Shown: one piece after another, positions 1-11,099 of the stretch | Numbering within the stretch: position 1 is the stretch's first letter | Layout of the letters: every line of letters begins with the position of its first letter | Notes under the pieces: generated by a model | Database searches by the model: none | What the model saw: only the letters and a program-made list of their open reading frames with translations | What the model was told of the DNA's origin: nothing | Assembly (NCBI RefSeq): GCF_950295315.1 | Contig: NC_080170.1 | Location: forward strand, 96,307,477-96,371,476 | DNA from: Erinaceus europaeus | Lineage: Eukaryota > Chordata > Mammalia > Eulipotyphla > Erinaceidae | Direction of reading: 5' to 3' | DNA: 64,000 nucleotides | Translations under genes and position numbers: made by a program

Positions 1-85
1 GGAGCTTCAGGCATATCTTTGCATAACCATTATGCTTTCTACACCCATCCCTGTTTTTCACTTATACCAATTTTAATTATTAGTG

Positions 86-905
86 ATTTAATAATGATTA
101 ATAAGATTGTAAGATTAACAGGGGTACAATTCCATACAATCCCCACCACCAGAGTTCCATATTCCATCCTCTCTATTGGAAGCTTTCCTATTCTTTATCC
201 CTCTTTGGGACTATTGACCAAAATTCTTTATGGGATGTTGAAGATGGAAGGTCTGGCTTCTGTAATTGCTTCACTACTTGTCATGGGTGTTGGCATGTTG
301 ATCCATACTACCAGCTTGTTTCTACCTTTCCCTAGTGGGGCAGGGCTCTGGAGAGGGGAGGTTCCAGGACATATTGGTGAATTCATCTGCCCAGGGAAGT
401 CAGGATGGCATTATAGTTGCATCCGTAACTTGGTGGCTGAAAGATGGTAAGATATAAGACAGGACAAATTGTTTAATAAACAGAAACCCAAAGGTAGGAA
501 CAGAGCAGATGAAACTAAGGGTATTTGTGTGGAAAGAAGCTAAGAAGGCTATTTTAGATATGTTCCAGGGGGCTCATGACTTTAGTAATTTTTGCCCAAG
601 CCTGATAGCTAACATTCAGGTGGACTAAAAGTATTGTCTGAGTAGATAGTGTCAGAGTTGAGAATAGGGTTAGAAAGCTGGATCAGGGTATAGAGTAGCT
701 CCATAAAAACATTAACTATTAGCCCCGTCAATCTGACCTAGGGCCCATATATATTCATATTTAGTACAGGAGCCTGTGTGTCCTCTGAGTCCCTGTCAGT
801 CTGAGCTCACAGCCTTGGTCATAGCTAGGAAGATTCTTGGATGTGCTTGTTTCAGGAACAGTCTTCCTTGAGTGGCATAATAGGTCACTTCCATCATTTT
901 TCTTA
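86..905 (-). mobile_element. L1 3' UTR fragment
   Basis: This stretch matches, at about 80 percent by eye, three other blocks in the window (8395-9235, 23308-23414 plus 28778-30795, and 49205-50335). The block in the 23-31 kb region continues directly into L1 ORF2 read on the minus strand, so this piece is taken as the 3' untranslated region of the same L1 family in minus orientation. Shared landmarks are the gggtacaa...cccaccacc start, the tggaaggtctggcttctgtaatt segment and the agaaagctggatcaggg segment. No open frame in it is believable. Confidence 0.7.
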
Positions 906-1475
906 TATAAGTGTTAATCCTAGCAGGTTTCCCTGATAGATTTCTTGCTTAATAACACCCAGTTTCAGAATCCTTTTAAATTTTTTTTGTTCTAATCTTT
1001 ATTTATTTATTGGATAGAAACAGCCAGAAATCAAGAGAGAAGGGGAAGGTATTTACTATTTTCAATCTGAGGCCTAATGATGGTTTATGTGTTGCCATTT
1101 CTTTTGACCTCTCCTCTAAAATAATATTTTCCTCTAAAATAGTATTAGTTTCTCAACTTGCTGGCTATACCATTTTATCAGGTGGAGGGAACATGATCTT
1201 CTAACTCTGTGTTTAATAAACTGAGAAAATATTATCAGAAAGTTATGTATGTTTTACCAGTCACAAAGATTACATGAAGACTAGCATTTCCCAAGTGGTC
1301 GAAGAAAGGGATTACAAAGATACTAAATATATTTCATGTTTCCTTCTTATTAAGTTACTGATTTTTCACGAAAACATGTGGGAATGTGTTCTGAAGCCAC
1401 ATCTGTATGCCATGTGTGGCAGGAAAGTTATTTATGTATACATTCATACATAAATATTCACTTTAAGAGTAAACT
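906..1475. other. Unique AT-rich DNA with a small SINE-tail fragment
   Basis: Around 980-1045 there is a minus-strand scrap of the ERI-like SINE tail (tttatttatttattggatag, then cagccagaaatcaagagaga). The rest shows no repeat, gene or RNA that I recognise. Confidence 0.4.
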
Positions 1476-1477
1476 TC

Positions 1478-1772
1478 ACTAGGAGCTGGGTGGTGGCTTC
1501 TTGGTAGAGTGCACATGTTACTGTCAAGGGGTGCTGAATTCAGATACCATCTCTACCTGTGTGTGCAGGGGGTGGGGGAGCTCATAAGTGGTGGAACAAT
1601 CTGGCAGGTGTCATTCTTTTTCTTTTTCTCTATTTTTCTCTGTTTCTCTTCCTCTAACACAAAAGTGAAAGGAATAAAAATAGGGAGACAGGGCCATCAG
1701 AAATGGTTTCATGTAGGCACCAAGCACCATAAATAACCCTAGTGGCAACAGAAAAATTAAAAAAAATATATT
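1478..1772 (+). mobile_element. ERI-like tRNA-derived SINE, diverged
   Basis: The head (gagctgggtggtggcttcttggtagagtgcacatgttac) and the CT-rich block near 1610-1660 are recognisable. The 3' module 'ggcaccaagcaccataaataaccctagtgg' is the extended 3' block also seen in the copies at 7770, 38011 and 45698. It is much more diverged than the neighbour at 1818. Confidence 0.65.
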
Positions 1773-1817
1773 TATTATTTTTCCTATGAAATCAACATTG
1801 CTTAAAAAGCAGAAGTA

Positions 1818-2030
1818 GGGAGTCGGGCGGTAGCGCAGCAGATTAAGCACACTTGGTGCAAAGCGCAAGGACCGGTTAGGATCTTGGTTCGAGCCCCTGC
1901 CTTCCCACCTGCAGGCGGTGAAGCAGGTCTGCAGGCATCTCTCTGTCTCTCTTCCTCTCTATCTCCCCCTTCTCTCTCAATTTCTCTCTGTCCCTATCCA
2001 ATAACAAATAAAAAATAAGTAGAAGTAGAG
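1818..2030 (+). mobile_element. ERI-like tRNA-derived SINE
   Basis: Clear tRNA-like head with an A-box region (tagcgcagcagattaagc) and B box (ggttcgagcc), then the CAGGTCTGCAGG block, the CT-rich tract, and a tail of aataacaaataaaaaataag. The relatively intact promoter boxes suggest a fairly young copy. Confidence 0.85.
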
Positions 2031-2225
2031 TGCTCCCTTTATAAGGTAGGAGACCCTGGCTCATGTTCAGGCATGAGACCTCTGACACATTTTTCCTTGT
2101 TTTGTAATCAAGGGGGCTAAGTGTTCCAAGTTGTGTAACCACAACATGTCTGTACCCTCACTACAAGTAGGCCACTTATTTTGGAGATTATACTAAACAT
2201 ACAGCAGGTTCTATGTGAACAAGAA

Positions 2226-2312
2226 GTCAGTTTGTTGTCTTTGTACTGGAGATCAAGCTAAGAACCACATACATGGGATGCATGTGCTGTGCCACTGGAC
2301 TTTATTGAATCA
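2226..2312 (-). mobile_element. tRNA-derived SINE head fragment
   Basis: The segment tactggagatcaagctaagaaccac...tgctgtgccactggac reads on the minus strand as the tRNA-like head of an old ERI-type SINE. Its tail side is not recognisable. Confidence 0.4.
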
Positions 2313-2930
2313 ATGTCCAAAACTTTGCTTCATTAAACCACAAAATTATTTTGTGTCTCTGGACCTAATGTGATTCATATGTAGATGGGCAGCAATTATA
2401 TCATCTTTTGTCTCTTTTTTCTTTCTCCCCCTTTATTATTTATCTTAGTATTTTCTCTGGTGAGAAATCAGAAGAAAAAAAAAAGACACCCAACTGAAAC
2501 TAAAGGAAAATATACAAATAATATGAAAAGAGTCTCAGTTTTACACATTACTAAAGTAAAAGGAGAGTAACAGAAAAAAAATAAACTTCATGAAAAAATT
2601 ATAGTCTAGTTTACCCTTTTCTTTCATCAGCCCATAAATATGCTTTTATATTAGTAAACAAAGAGTGACAGTTATATCCACTATAGACAATCTGGTGTTC
2701 TTGATTTGACAATGTCCATATGACATGAGTTTCTTCAATCACAAGGAGAAATCCTAAAGGACTTAAAATTTCAAGAAAGAGAACTTCCATATACTGCAAA
2801 TAAGGAAGTCGGGAAATAAAAGGACAGGATTAAAACAGTTCCAAGATTTTGAAGAGTGATAGAGTAGTTCATAGTTTAAAAATCAATTCTCTGATATTTA
2901 GCTAAGTGAAGCTTGCTGTTTTTGTTCTAG
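2313..2930. other. Unique DNA, nothing recognised
   Basis: AT-rich sequence without a repeat family, convincing open frame or RNA signature that I can name. Confidence 0.4.
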
Positions 2931-3960
2931 CCTCAAAAATTTTGAAAAAAAAAATCCTTAAGGAAATATGAAATAGGTCCAATATGGCTGACTTTCAAAG
3001 ACTCTACATGTTGAAAGTCTAGTAATATTAAAATTTGTAGAAAGTTTAAAACTTTTCTTTCCATTCCCTCTCCAGAGTTCCTTGCTTTAGTGTAGTACAC
3101 TGACTCCAGCCCAAGATTGACTTTGTGCTTTTCCTTTCTTTCAGTTTCTTCCAAGTTCCACCTATGATTGAGGTTGGGCAGTATTCATCCCACTCTTTTT
3201 GACTCATCTCACCTAATACTATTCCTTCAGGCTCCATTCAAGGTAAGGCAAAGATGGAGAATGTATATATATTAGAGTTTCTGGTCTAATATCCAGGTCT
3301 TTAATCTATTTTGACCTGTTTTTGGTTCATGATGTTAAGTGTTAGCCTAGTTTCACTTTTCTTTGTGTGGCTGTCCATTATCCTCAGCACTATTTGCTGA
3401 AGAGAATTTTCCCTCTGCCCCATTCTGGCACTTTTATCATATATTAGGTGGCTGTATATGTGTAGATTCTTATCTAGGCTCTCAATTTGTCTATCAATCT
3501 ATCTTTCCATTTTTATTCCAATACTATGCAGTTTTAATTACTATTGTTTTGTAGTATAAACTGAAGTTGGACAGCATGATACTTCCATTTATTTCCTTTT
3601 TTCCTCAGGAGTGTTTTGGAAATTCATGTTTTTTGTTGTTGTCCTATACATATTTTTGAACAATTTTTTTCAATTTCTTGAAGAATGTCATTGGGCTACC
3701 ATGATATTGTATCTAACTTACAGTATCTACAACAGTCTCTTTTTTTAATTGGCCTTGTTCACCCACATTTAACTCTATCATTCTGTCCATTTTGCCCTCC
3801 CCTTTCCTATGTCTTGGCTTTATCCTGCTATTGTTTTACTATGATGTGTCTTGGGTATGCTGTTTTTGGATTCATGAATTTGAGTATTCATTCAGCTTAC
3901 TGTATGTCCGTTTTGAATATTGTCCACTTATAGAAATTTTTCTGTTATGATTTATTTGAA
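2931..3960 (-). mobile_element. L1 ORF2 fragments, old and rearranged
   Basis: Minus-strand translation near 3160-3237 gives an L1 ORF2 C-terminal style end (EGIVLGEMSQKEWDEY). The 3243-3960 part, on the plus strand, has the sequence style of antisense L1 ORF2 (gtttttggttcatgatgttaag, tgtggctgtccattatcctcagc, ttcaatttcttgaagaatg). Frames are broken throughout and the two parts are not collinear with one full-length L1, so this is an old truncated or internally deleted copy. Confidence 0.65.
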
Positions 3961-4086
3961 TATGTTCTCTGCTCTTCTCTTCCTCTGCTTATCTGCAGAT
4001 ATCCTACTAACTCTCACATAATTTTTCTAATGGAGTCTGCTGTTTCATGGAGAACCGCTTTATTTTCCTAAAATTTTCCCTTCCAA

Positions 4087-4872
4087 CAGCTTTGAACTCA
4101 CAAAATGTGGTGGTTTTAGCTTCTAACCCTTATATTCTTTCCTCAGCCTGATTTACTCTACTTCCTAGGCCTTCTACATGAGCCTTAACTTTATACAAAG
4201 TACCATATTCTGTAACAATGTTCAGAGGTTGTTTTGGTCTGTATGTGTGTGTACATATGTGGCTGTGTGTTGTAACTTCGCTGACATGAACTCTTGAATG
4301 TGTGATTGTATGTTTAGTATCTTGAATTTCCTTCATAATGAGTTTTATGAATTCTGCATCTGACATACTTCTTCCAGATATTTGTGTTTGATTATTTCTA
4401 ATTTTTTGCAATAGTTTGGTTATTATTAGCTTATGCATTAAGCATGGCTTCGGTTGTTCAGCCAGCAGGTGGCACTGGGAAGATTCTACTGCATGCCACT
4501 GTGCAGATTTTGTACCTGTGACAATGAAATAGTGTCTTCCTACTCTGGTCTCTGCAAACCAGCTGCCACAGCCTGGGCAGACCAAATCGCTTTCATTTTT
4601 GACCAAGCTTTTTCCTGATAAATTCCCTGTCTTCTTGACTCTGACCTTGTGCTCTGTTATGTACTGACCAAAATGGTGCTGGCACAAGCTGATTTTTCTG
4701 TTCTGAGAATTTCTCCTTCACCCATTTCCATGTGTGCCTGTACCCACCTGTGGCTAAATGAGTTTCCTCAGAAATCTGAGTTGTAATTTGATGAGGTTCC
4801 AAGTGATTTTTCATTGCTTTTCTAACTATCTTTTCTGATGATATTTTACAAAAGAAAATAACCTTAGACATC
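4087..4872 (-). mobile_element. L1 5' region with start of ORF1-like coding
   Basis: On the minus strand an open stretch ends at 4130 with HVEGLGSRVNQAEERI, which resembles the L1 ORF1 coiled-coil region. It is preceded by MSDAEFIKLIMKEIQDTK-like sequence. The part toward 4870 would then be the L1 5' UTR. The 185-residue frame (4687-4130) mixes UTR and coding DNA and is not a separate host gene. Assignment rests on short motif resemblance. Confidence 0.5.
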
Positions 4873-4879
4873 TAAAAAC

Positions 4880-5126
4880 GAGTTGTTCCTGAAATAAGAG
4901 ATGAAAGACAACTAGCAGATGGTTTCATTCATATGTGGAATCTAAAGACCTGATACACATGAATGAGCAAAAAAAAAAAATGGAAGCAAGCTAACTTTTC
5001 AAAGACTTGTGAAAACTATGGTGGCTATCTTTGGGAGATGGGAGAGTAGGGACACAGAATTTTGGTGGTGGGTGTGGTATTGGAGCTATATTTGGTAATC
5101 TTGCAATCTTGTTACCCACTCTAATT
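4880..5126 (+). mobile_element. L1 3' end fragment
   Basis: The segment 'agcagatggtttcattcatatgtggaatctaaag' is the style of sequence found just after ORF2 in mammalian L1 elements, plus orientation. It runs into the dinucleotide repeat at 5127. Confidence 0.55.
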
Positions 5127-5165
5127 GCGCGCGCGCACACACACAGACACACACACACACACAAA
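5127..5165. repeat. (GC)n/(AC)n microsatellite
   Basis: A short GCGCGC block switches to an ACACAC block with one GA interruption. Alternating purine-pyrimidine sequence of this kind can adopt Z-DNA. Confidence 0.9.
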
Positions 5166-6435
5166 ATGAGGCATAGTGACATTATCTGCTTGTAGATCAA
5201 ACTCCATTTTCAGCCATTGAATCCTAGAAGTTGAATGTATACTGAAGTAAGTTAACTTAAGGTAAAGCACAGACTCTTTTCCCTTTGATTTCTCTGGATC
5301 AAATCTGCTGATCTCTGTCTATACTATTGATACATCTTAATGCTTAATTTTATGTCAAAATAGTGAAGTTAGGAAATAAGTAGTTTAATTTTAGATTTAT
5401 TTATAAGCAATGTTAAGCTATGAGTAGTTTCAGACTCTTACAATAATAAAAATTATATTTATTTTAAGAACATTGAGTAATTGAGTAATTTGGTTTTATT
5501 AAATCTACAGAATTAGTTCAGAATTCTTAGTAGGTACTCAACAAACACTAATTAAATAAACTGGTGAACTAAATGTTGGTATCCTTGCCTTATCCTCTGT
5601 AGCAATGTTCCAAATAAATAATGGATATCTGTAGATGTTCAGAGGTGCAAACCAAGGCTAATGAGCTGCTATGTAAAAACTGAATCCATGCTCTTGTTAC
5701 TGGAACTATAAGATCTCAGCTTACTAGATAAATTCTTGAAAAAACACTTTTATATTTTCTGGTTCCACTGCCAATACATCCAAAGTGTTTTTATTTATAG
5801 TCTCCCCATCCCACCCTGCCATGAGACTTATTCAACATAATCTAACATTCTCAAAACCCTAGTTTGAATTAATCCCTTACCATGAAGTCATATTCACAGG
5901 AACTGATATAAAACATAGGAGGTCAAAGTGTTCTATTTTGCAACTGAATTTCAAAATGAGCTGGATAATTTTATTACCAGCAATAAAGCTAGTAGTTATG
6001 AGAGCTAAAATAAAAAAGCTAATCGGATCTCATGTTTCAGGACATAAACTTGTCACCAAGAACATTAACAAGATTTTTTTCTCCCCTTAACAGCAATGCA
6101 ATATGTTATAGAGGATTTTCCCTTTTTAGTCATCTGTGCCATATGCTTATTTCAGGGGAGATATAATTTAGCATGCAATTATCAGGCCCCTACTGTGCAC
6201 AAAGCAACATCCTAGGCAAGACTTCTATAGAGTTGAGACACTTGCAAAAGACAATTGTGGATAGTGAGTTAGATGTTGCTCAGGGAGATGTGAGCAACCA
6301 GAGCCTAACTGATGACTCCAGGGCACCAGGACTCATAATTCTTAGATGTTCATATTGCAAAAGCGTACCTGATATACTTTGGGGGCTGTTGTAAAAGACA
6401 CATGTGAACAAGAACTACTTCTTTAAAAATATTAG
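5166..6435. other. Unique AT-rich DNA with ancient L2/MIR-like scraps
   Basis: 5528-5575 (taggtactcaacaaacac...aaataaactgg) resembles the 3' end of ancient L2 elements. 6170-6235 (aggcccctactgtgcacaaagc...ctaggc) resembles the L2/MIR motif for 'accumulated-character' segments in plus orientation. Nothing else is recognisable. Confidence 0.35.
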
Positions 6436-6548
6436 TAAGGTGGATCCAAGTTATTGTTTGTGGAGCTCTGGTGGTGTGAATTATGTGGAGTTGTACCTGT
6501 CTTATCCTATGGTTTTGTCAGTGTTTCCTTTTTATAAATAAAGTATTA
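6436..6548 (+). mobile_element. SINE-like or L1 3' UTR-like fragment
   Basis: 'ggtggatccaagttattgt' also occurs as 'ccagtggatccaagttattgtctgg' in the L1 3' UTR block at 29240, and the tail is ttataaataaag. Short and uncertain. Confidence 0.3.
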
Positions 6549-6887
6549 GTAAGGTGCTGGGCTAGCTTCGCGGGCAGGAGACAGACAACCAGGGATTCAT
6601 GGCTGAGCTGAGAAGCAGTGCAATGTTTACTGAGAAAATAATCTGCATTTATAGTTTCCAGGAAGGAAGTGGTAGGGTGGAAAACAGGGTGTGACTAGGA
6701 GAGGGGGCGGAGCGAAAAGAGACTACAAACCAGTGGGATTAAACCAATGCCCTGCAGACTGGGCGGGTCTCAGGTAAAACAGTGATTATGTAAATAGACC
6801 ACAGAGTTAAGCAATGCAAGCAAATCTAATGTGATGATCAAAACAGAAGGTCTTAGAAGCAGAATTAGAAGCATACCAACAGTAAGG
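6549..6887 (-). mobile_element. Solo LTR of a class II ERV with perfect 6-bp target duplication
   Basis: The 327-bp body (6555-6881) starts TGCTGGGC and ends CCAACA, and is flanked on both sides by GTAAGG (6549-6554 and 6882-6887). A TG...CA LTR of about 330 bp with a 6-bp duplication is what class II (ERVK-like) elements leave. The plus-strand start (gctgggctagcttcgcgggcagg) resembles the U5 side of the ERV-C LTR (gccgggctagcttcacgggcggg), which sets the minus orientation and suggests a related family. No internal sequence remains, as expected after LTR-LTR recombination. Confidence 0.8.
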
Positions 6888-7085
6888 GGTTGGGAAGTGG
6901 TGTATCCAGTTAAGTGCACACATTACCATGTGCAAGGACCTGGGTTTGAGCCCCAACTCCCCATCTCCTTACCTGCAGGTGTGAAGCTTCATAAGCAGTA
7001 AAACAGGTCTGTAGGTCTCTATCTTTCCTCTCCTCCTTTATTGCCCCTCTCCTCTCTCAATTTATGTCTGTCATATCAAATAAAA
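6888..7085 (+). mobile_element. ERI-like SINE (older subfamily)
   Basis: Head 'ggggttgggaagtggtgtatccagttaagtgcac' with B box (ggtttgagcc), then the CT-rich block and tgtcatatcaaataaaatgg. Its tail has expanded into the GGAA repeat that follows. Part of the 3' module lies beyond that repeat at 7137-7200. Confidence 0.75.
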
Positions 7086-7135
7086 TGGAAGGAAGGAAGG
7101 AAGGAAGGAAGGAAGGGAGGAAGGAAGGAAGGAAA
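7084..7135. repeat. (GGAA)n microsatellite
   Basis: Tandem GGAA units with one GGGAGG interruption, grown from the A-rich tail of the upstream SINE. Confidence 0.9.
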
Positions 7136-7136
7136 A

Positions 7137-7200
7137 GGTTACCAGGAGTGGTGGATACTAGCCCTGGCACCAAGTCCAAGTGATAGCTCTGGTGCAATAA
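7137..7200 (+). mobile_element. SINE 3' module
   Basis: 'aggagtggtggatactagccctggcaccaagtccaagtgatagctctggtg' corresponds to the conserved 3' module of longer ERI-like SINEs. It belongs to the copy at 6888, split by the GGAA expansion. Confidence 0.55.
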
Positions 7201-7213
7201 AAAAACAAACTCT

Positions 7214-7455
7214 GCAGGTGGCACAAAGCACAAGGACCGGCATAAGGATCCCGGTTCGAACCCCAGCTCCTCACCTGCAGGGGAGTCGCTTCACAGGCGG
7301 TGAAGCAGGTCTGCAGGTGTCTATCTTTCTCTCCTCCTCTCTGTCTCCCCCTCCTCTCTCCATTTCTCTCTGTCCTATCCAAAAACGACAACAACAATAA
7401 TAACTACAACAATAAAACAACAAGGGCAACAAAAGGGAATAAATAAAAAATATAT
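7214..7455 (+). mobile_element. ERI-like SINE, 5'-truncated young copy
   Basis: Begins within the tRNA-like head (gcaggtggcacaaagcac) and keeps the B box (ggttcgaacc), ACCTGCAGGGGAGTCGCTTCACAGG, the CT-rich block, and a long tail of CAA/AAT units. It closely matches the copies at 22116 and 23015, so this subfamily looks recent. Confidence 0.85.
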
Positions 7456-7473
7456 ATATTAAAAAAAAAACCT

Positions 7474-7502
7474 CTGTGGTGTGTGTGTGTGTGTGTGTGT
7501 AT
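7474..7502. repeat. (GT)n microsatellite
   Basis: About 13 GT units after an A-rich stretch. Confidence 0.85.
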
Positions 7503-7539
7503 TTGAATAAAACTTTTATCTAAGACTGAGATGAAGGGT

Positions 7540-7755
7540 GACTACCTGATCCTGGAGAGGGTTCTCTGTAGTAATTCAAAATGTCAAGGAATATCTAAGG
7601 TACAGATATGCTGAATATGGGTCCCAGATCAAATTAATGGGGTTTACAGTTAATAGTATTTATGTTCTTTTCCCATATTTGGGAGCTACTCTCTGCATTG
7701 ATCCAGCTTTCTAGTTCTATTCTCAATTCTAACACCATTTCACTCTCTTTCTTTG
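7540..7755 (+). mobile_element. L1 3' UTR fragment
   Basis: 'cccatatttgggagctactctctgcattgatccagctttctag' is the reverse complement of a landmark in the minus-strand L1 3' UTR blocks (8950-9020 and 29290-29335). This copy is therefore in plus orientation. Confidence 0.6.
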
Positions 7756-7769
7756 CTTATTCCCCCCCA

Positions 7770-8083
7770 AAAAGGGGAGGGGCGTAGTGGTGCAGTGGGT
7801 TAAGTATACATGGTGTCAAATACAATGATTGGCACAAGAGTCCCAGTTCGAGCCCCCTGACTCCCCACCTGCAGAGGGGTTGTTTCACATGCAGTGAAGC
7901 AGGTTTGCAGGTGTCTATCTTTCTCTCCCCCTCTCTGTCTTCCCTCCTCTCTCGATTTCTCTCTGTCCTATCCAACAACAAGTACAGCAATAATAACAAC
8001 AACAATAAACAACAAAGGCAACAAAAGGGGGAAATAGCCCCCAGGAACACACTGAACCCCAGAAATAACCCTGGAGGGAAAAA
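7770..8083 (+). mobile_element. ERI-like SINE, full length with 3' module
   Basis: Head at 7780 (ggggcgtagtggtgcagtgggttaag), B box (gttcgagccc), CT-rich block, CAA-rich linker, and the 3' module 'cccccaggaacac...cagaaataaccctggaggg'. It is one of the complete long-form copies. Confidence 0.85.
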
Positions 8084-8394
8084 AAAACTGGAAAAGGAAA
8101 ATGTCCCTCTTGCATTAACCTAGTGTTATTTTTATCTTTTACTTTAGAGAGCTTAAAATATGAAATAACAACTATCTTTCTATGGAATTTCTAAAAGGAC
8201 ATAATTTCTTAGTGGTATGTACATTTCTATGAAAACTCTCATATTAAAAGAAAAATTTCTCTCTTCTATGGTAGGAAAGGTATAGTTCTAAATGAAAGTT
8301 CATCCAGAATATGAGAGAGAGAGAGAGAGGAAAAGCAATGCCAATAGTTCAGTGTAATGCTCTGGAAGAGATGATAAATTAAGCACAGTCAAGA
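8084..8394. other. Unique DNA with a short (GA)n
   Basis: A GAGAGA run lies at 8312-8330. Nothing else is recognised. Confidence 0.5.
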
Positions 8395-9235
8395 TCATTA
8401 TTTTATTATTGATTTAATAATGATCAAGAAGACCATAGGATAAGAGGGGTACAAATCTCACCACTAGAGTTTTGTATTCCAACCCCTCCATTGGAAGCTG
8501 TCCGGTTCTTTATCCCTATGGGAGTATGGATTCAGTATCATTACGGGGTGCAGATGGTGAAAAGTCTGGTTTCCCTAATTGTTTCTCCCTTGGCAGGTTG
8601 ATCCATACTCCTAGCCTGTTTCTCTTTCCCTAGTGGGGCAGGGCTCTGGCGAGGTGGGATTCCAGGGTATATAGGTGAAGTCATCTGCCCAGGGAAGTCA
8701 GATTGGCATCATGGTAGCATCTGCAACTTGATGGCTGAAAAGTATGAAGATATAAAGCAGAACAAATTGTTTAATATTCAGAAACATAAAGACAAGAATA
8801 TAGCAGATGAGATTTGGGGTCTTCATGTTGGAAGAAGCTAGGAAGTCTGTTCCAGGTATATCCTAAGGGACCCATGACTTTAATAATTTTCATCTGTGTC
8901 CTACAGTTAACATGTAGGTGGGATAAAAGTATTGTCTGGGAAGATGGTGTCAGAATTGAGAGTAGGATTAGAAAGCTGGATTAATGCAGAGAGTAGCTCC
9001 TAAATATGGGAAAAGAATATAAATACTGTTAACTGTAAACCCCATCAACTTGATCTGGGGCCCATATTCAGCACAGGAGTCTGTGTAACCTCTGTATCCC
9101 TGTAGGTCTGAGCCACATTCTGTGGTCATAACTAGGAACACTCTAGGCTGCACTCACTGCAGGACCTGTCTTCCTTGAGTGGCAGAGTATGTTGACCCAA
9201 GCTCCCTTCAGAGACTGGGGCAGAAGATCAAACTC
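8395..9235 (-). mobile_element. L1 3' UTR fragment
   Basis: Collinear with 86-905 over almost its whole length (ataagaggggtacaaat, tggtgaaaagtctggtttccctaatt, ctggcgaggtgggattcc, agaaagctggattaatgc, ccatcaacttgatctgggg). The two are independent insertions of the same L1 subfamily in the same orientation. Confidence 0.7.
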
Positions 9236-9439
9236 TAATTGATAAAGGTATACCTAACAATGAAAAATATCACAGAGTATGTGATTTCCATGTGGATATC
9301 ATATACTTCATAGTTTAAGTTTAAACTTCAAACAAAAAGTCTACTACATAAAGCAGAATAAAATGGGTGCTATATAATAGAAGGGAAAAGAATGGGTAAT
9401 GGAATCTCAAAAAAAAAAAAAGCAATTAATTTTGAATAG

Positions 9440-9765
9440 AGTGTTAAATAACTTCCAGAGAAGATGGTATTTTAACAGAGATTTCAAGAATAAATCGGAT
9501 TTCAAGTTATGGCAAGAAGCATTACTACACAGAGCATTCTAGTGTAAGCAGATAGCATAAGCAGCAAAAGAAAATAGATTAACTGTTTCAGCAAAGGACG
9601 AAATGCTACAGGGAAATTGAACTTTAATTTCTTTTGTTGGAAAAGATGAGACTGGAAACTTAATCTCAGGTTTGCAATTTCTTCAGGAGACAATAGGGAA
9701 TCTTTAAACAGAGGATGGCCATGATCTAAAGTATTTTTAAGAGCATAAATCTATAAGCATTGTAA
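9440..9765 (-). mobile_element. Ancient L2-like fragment
   Basis: The order of motifs (ttccagagaagatggtattttaacagag, agcattctagtgtaagcagatag, cagaggatggccatgatct) follows the antisense layout of mammalian L2 LINEs. It is strongly diverged, so this is a family guess from motif order. Confidence 0.4.
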
Positions 9766-9829
9766 AAATTGGCTTCGACAGTCAAGAGACAAGAAACACA
9801 TCATTTCCTTGCTTGGGAGAGTATTCTGT

Positions 9830-10090
9830 CTTTCTTAACATAGTCAGAAAAGGGTTTCACCAATAGATTGTCATTTAAGCATTCCCTTATTCCAGGAAGC
9901 CCTCCTGATCCTTAGGTCTAGATTGAAATTAAATAGCAATCATTGATTTATTTGTCAGTATCTGCTGTAGGCTATCAGTTTAAGGTAGTAAGACAGATAT
10001 CTTGCCTGCTGTACGTACAATTCACCTTTTTCTTTCTTATGCCTGGTCCTAGTGGATACTTAATCCATATTTATTGGATAAGTAGATGAA
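9830..10090 (+). mobile_element. Ancient L2-like 3' end
   Basis: 'ccaggaagccctcctgatcc' followed about 150 bases later by 'tggatacttaatccatatttattggataag' is the spacing and content of an L2 3' end in plus orientation. Ancient and diverged. Confidence 0.5.
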
Positions 10091-10560
10091 AAAAAGTGTG
10101 AGTATTTTGAATAAATCACAGGACAAAAACGTAAGAATAACAAAGGAAACTTGGAAAATGCTATTCAGAGGACTAGAGATATAGGAGACAATGGGAGACA
10201 TACTGATAGATTTCAAGGTGCTTCCAGTATGGTTAGACTGTGTGAGTGGTAGGATAGTGAAGAATTCAGAGTTTGGTTTCCTTACACAGAGAGTCTCTCC
10301 CCTGGCACACACACACACAAATTTTCTTGAGGTATTTGGGAATCCCTAATTAATTCTAAAAATTCAGTGATGGTAATCTATATGCATCCTTCAGGCTATC
10401 CATGAGCTGGGAATATATAGTTACAATTCTACTATCAACTATCTGGGCTCAGTTAGTTTTCTTGAGAGTAGAATAATTATCTTACCATTCCACAGTTTTG
10501 ATTGAAAGAGAAGCCAGAAGTTAACATGTCTTGATTTGATGCTATAGATATCTGCAGTCA
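10091..10560. other. Unique DNA, nothing recognised
   Basis: No repeat family or coding signature seen apart from a short CA run near 10305. Confidence 0.4.
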
Positions 10561-10565
10561 AGAAA

Positions 10566-10852
10566 AACTAAGTGGCTGTGTGGTGGCACACTAGGCTGAA
10601 CACATAGTTACCATGTGCAAGGATCCTGGTTCAATCCCCTGCTCCCTACCTGCTGGGGAGAAGCTTCATAAGTGGTTAAGCATATCTGAAGTGTCCTCTC
10701 TCTCTTTCCCTCTCTACCTCTCCCTGTCCTCTCAGTTACTCTCTGTCCTATCAAATAAAATAGAAATAAAGAAAAGGAAAAAAAATACTGTCAGAAGCAA
10801 TGGATTTATACTGCTGGTACCAAGCTCCAGTGATAACCCTTGTTAGGGGAAA
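10566..10852 (+). mobile_element. ERI-like SINE, long form
   Basis: Head (gtggctgtgtggtggcacac), B box (ggttcaatcc), CT-rich block, A-rich tail and the 3' module (ctggtaccaagctccagtgataaccc). Moderately diverged. Confidence 0.75.
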
Positions 10853-10859
10853 AAAAACC

Positions 10860-11095
10860 TGTCATTTAACTCCCATCCTATATTCAAATAATCTCTTAGA
10901 AGGTGTAACTTTTTATTTAGTAATTTTCTAGAAGAAAAATGGCTCATATCTATGAAGATCTGTATCATTCGAAGTGTTGTAATGGGATAGCCCACAGAAG
11001 AAACACAGGATAACCACAAAACACAGTAGTGAATATGTAGCACATTCCAAGGAGTTAGCTATAGTACTTAAACTAGAAGTTAAATCTTTCATATA
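10860..11095. other. Unique DNA, nothing recognised
   Basis: No supportable feature. Confidence 0.35.
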
Positions 11096-11099
11096 AAGA

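Noticed and set aside
4130..4687. 185-codon minus-strand frame as a host gene
   Set aside because: Its end resembles the L1 ORF1 coiled coil and its neighbours are L1 sequence, so it is an L1 remnant.
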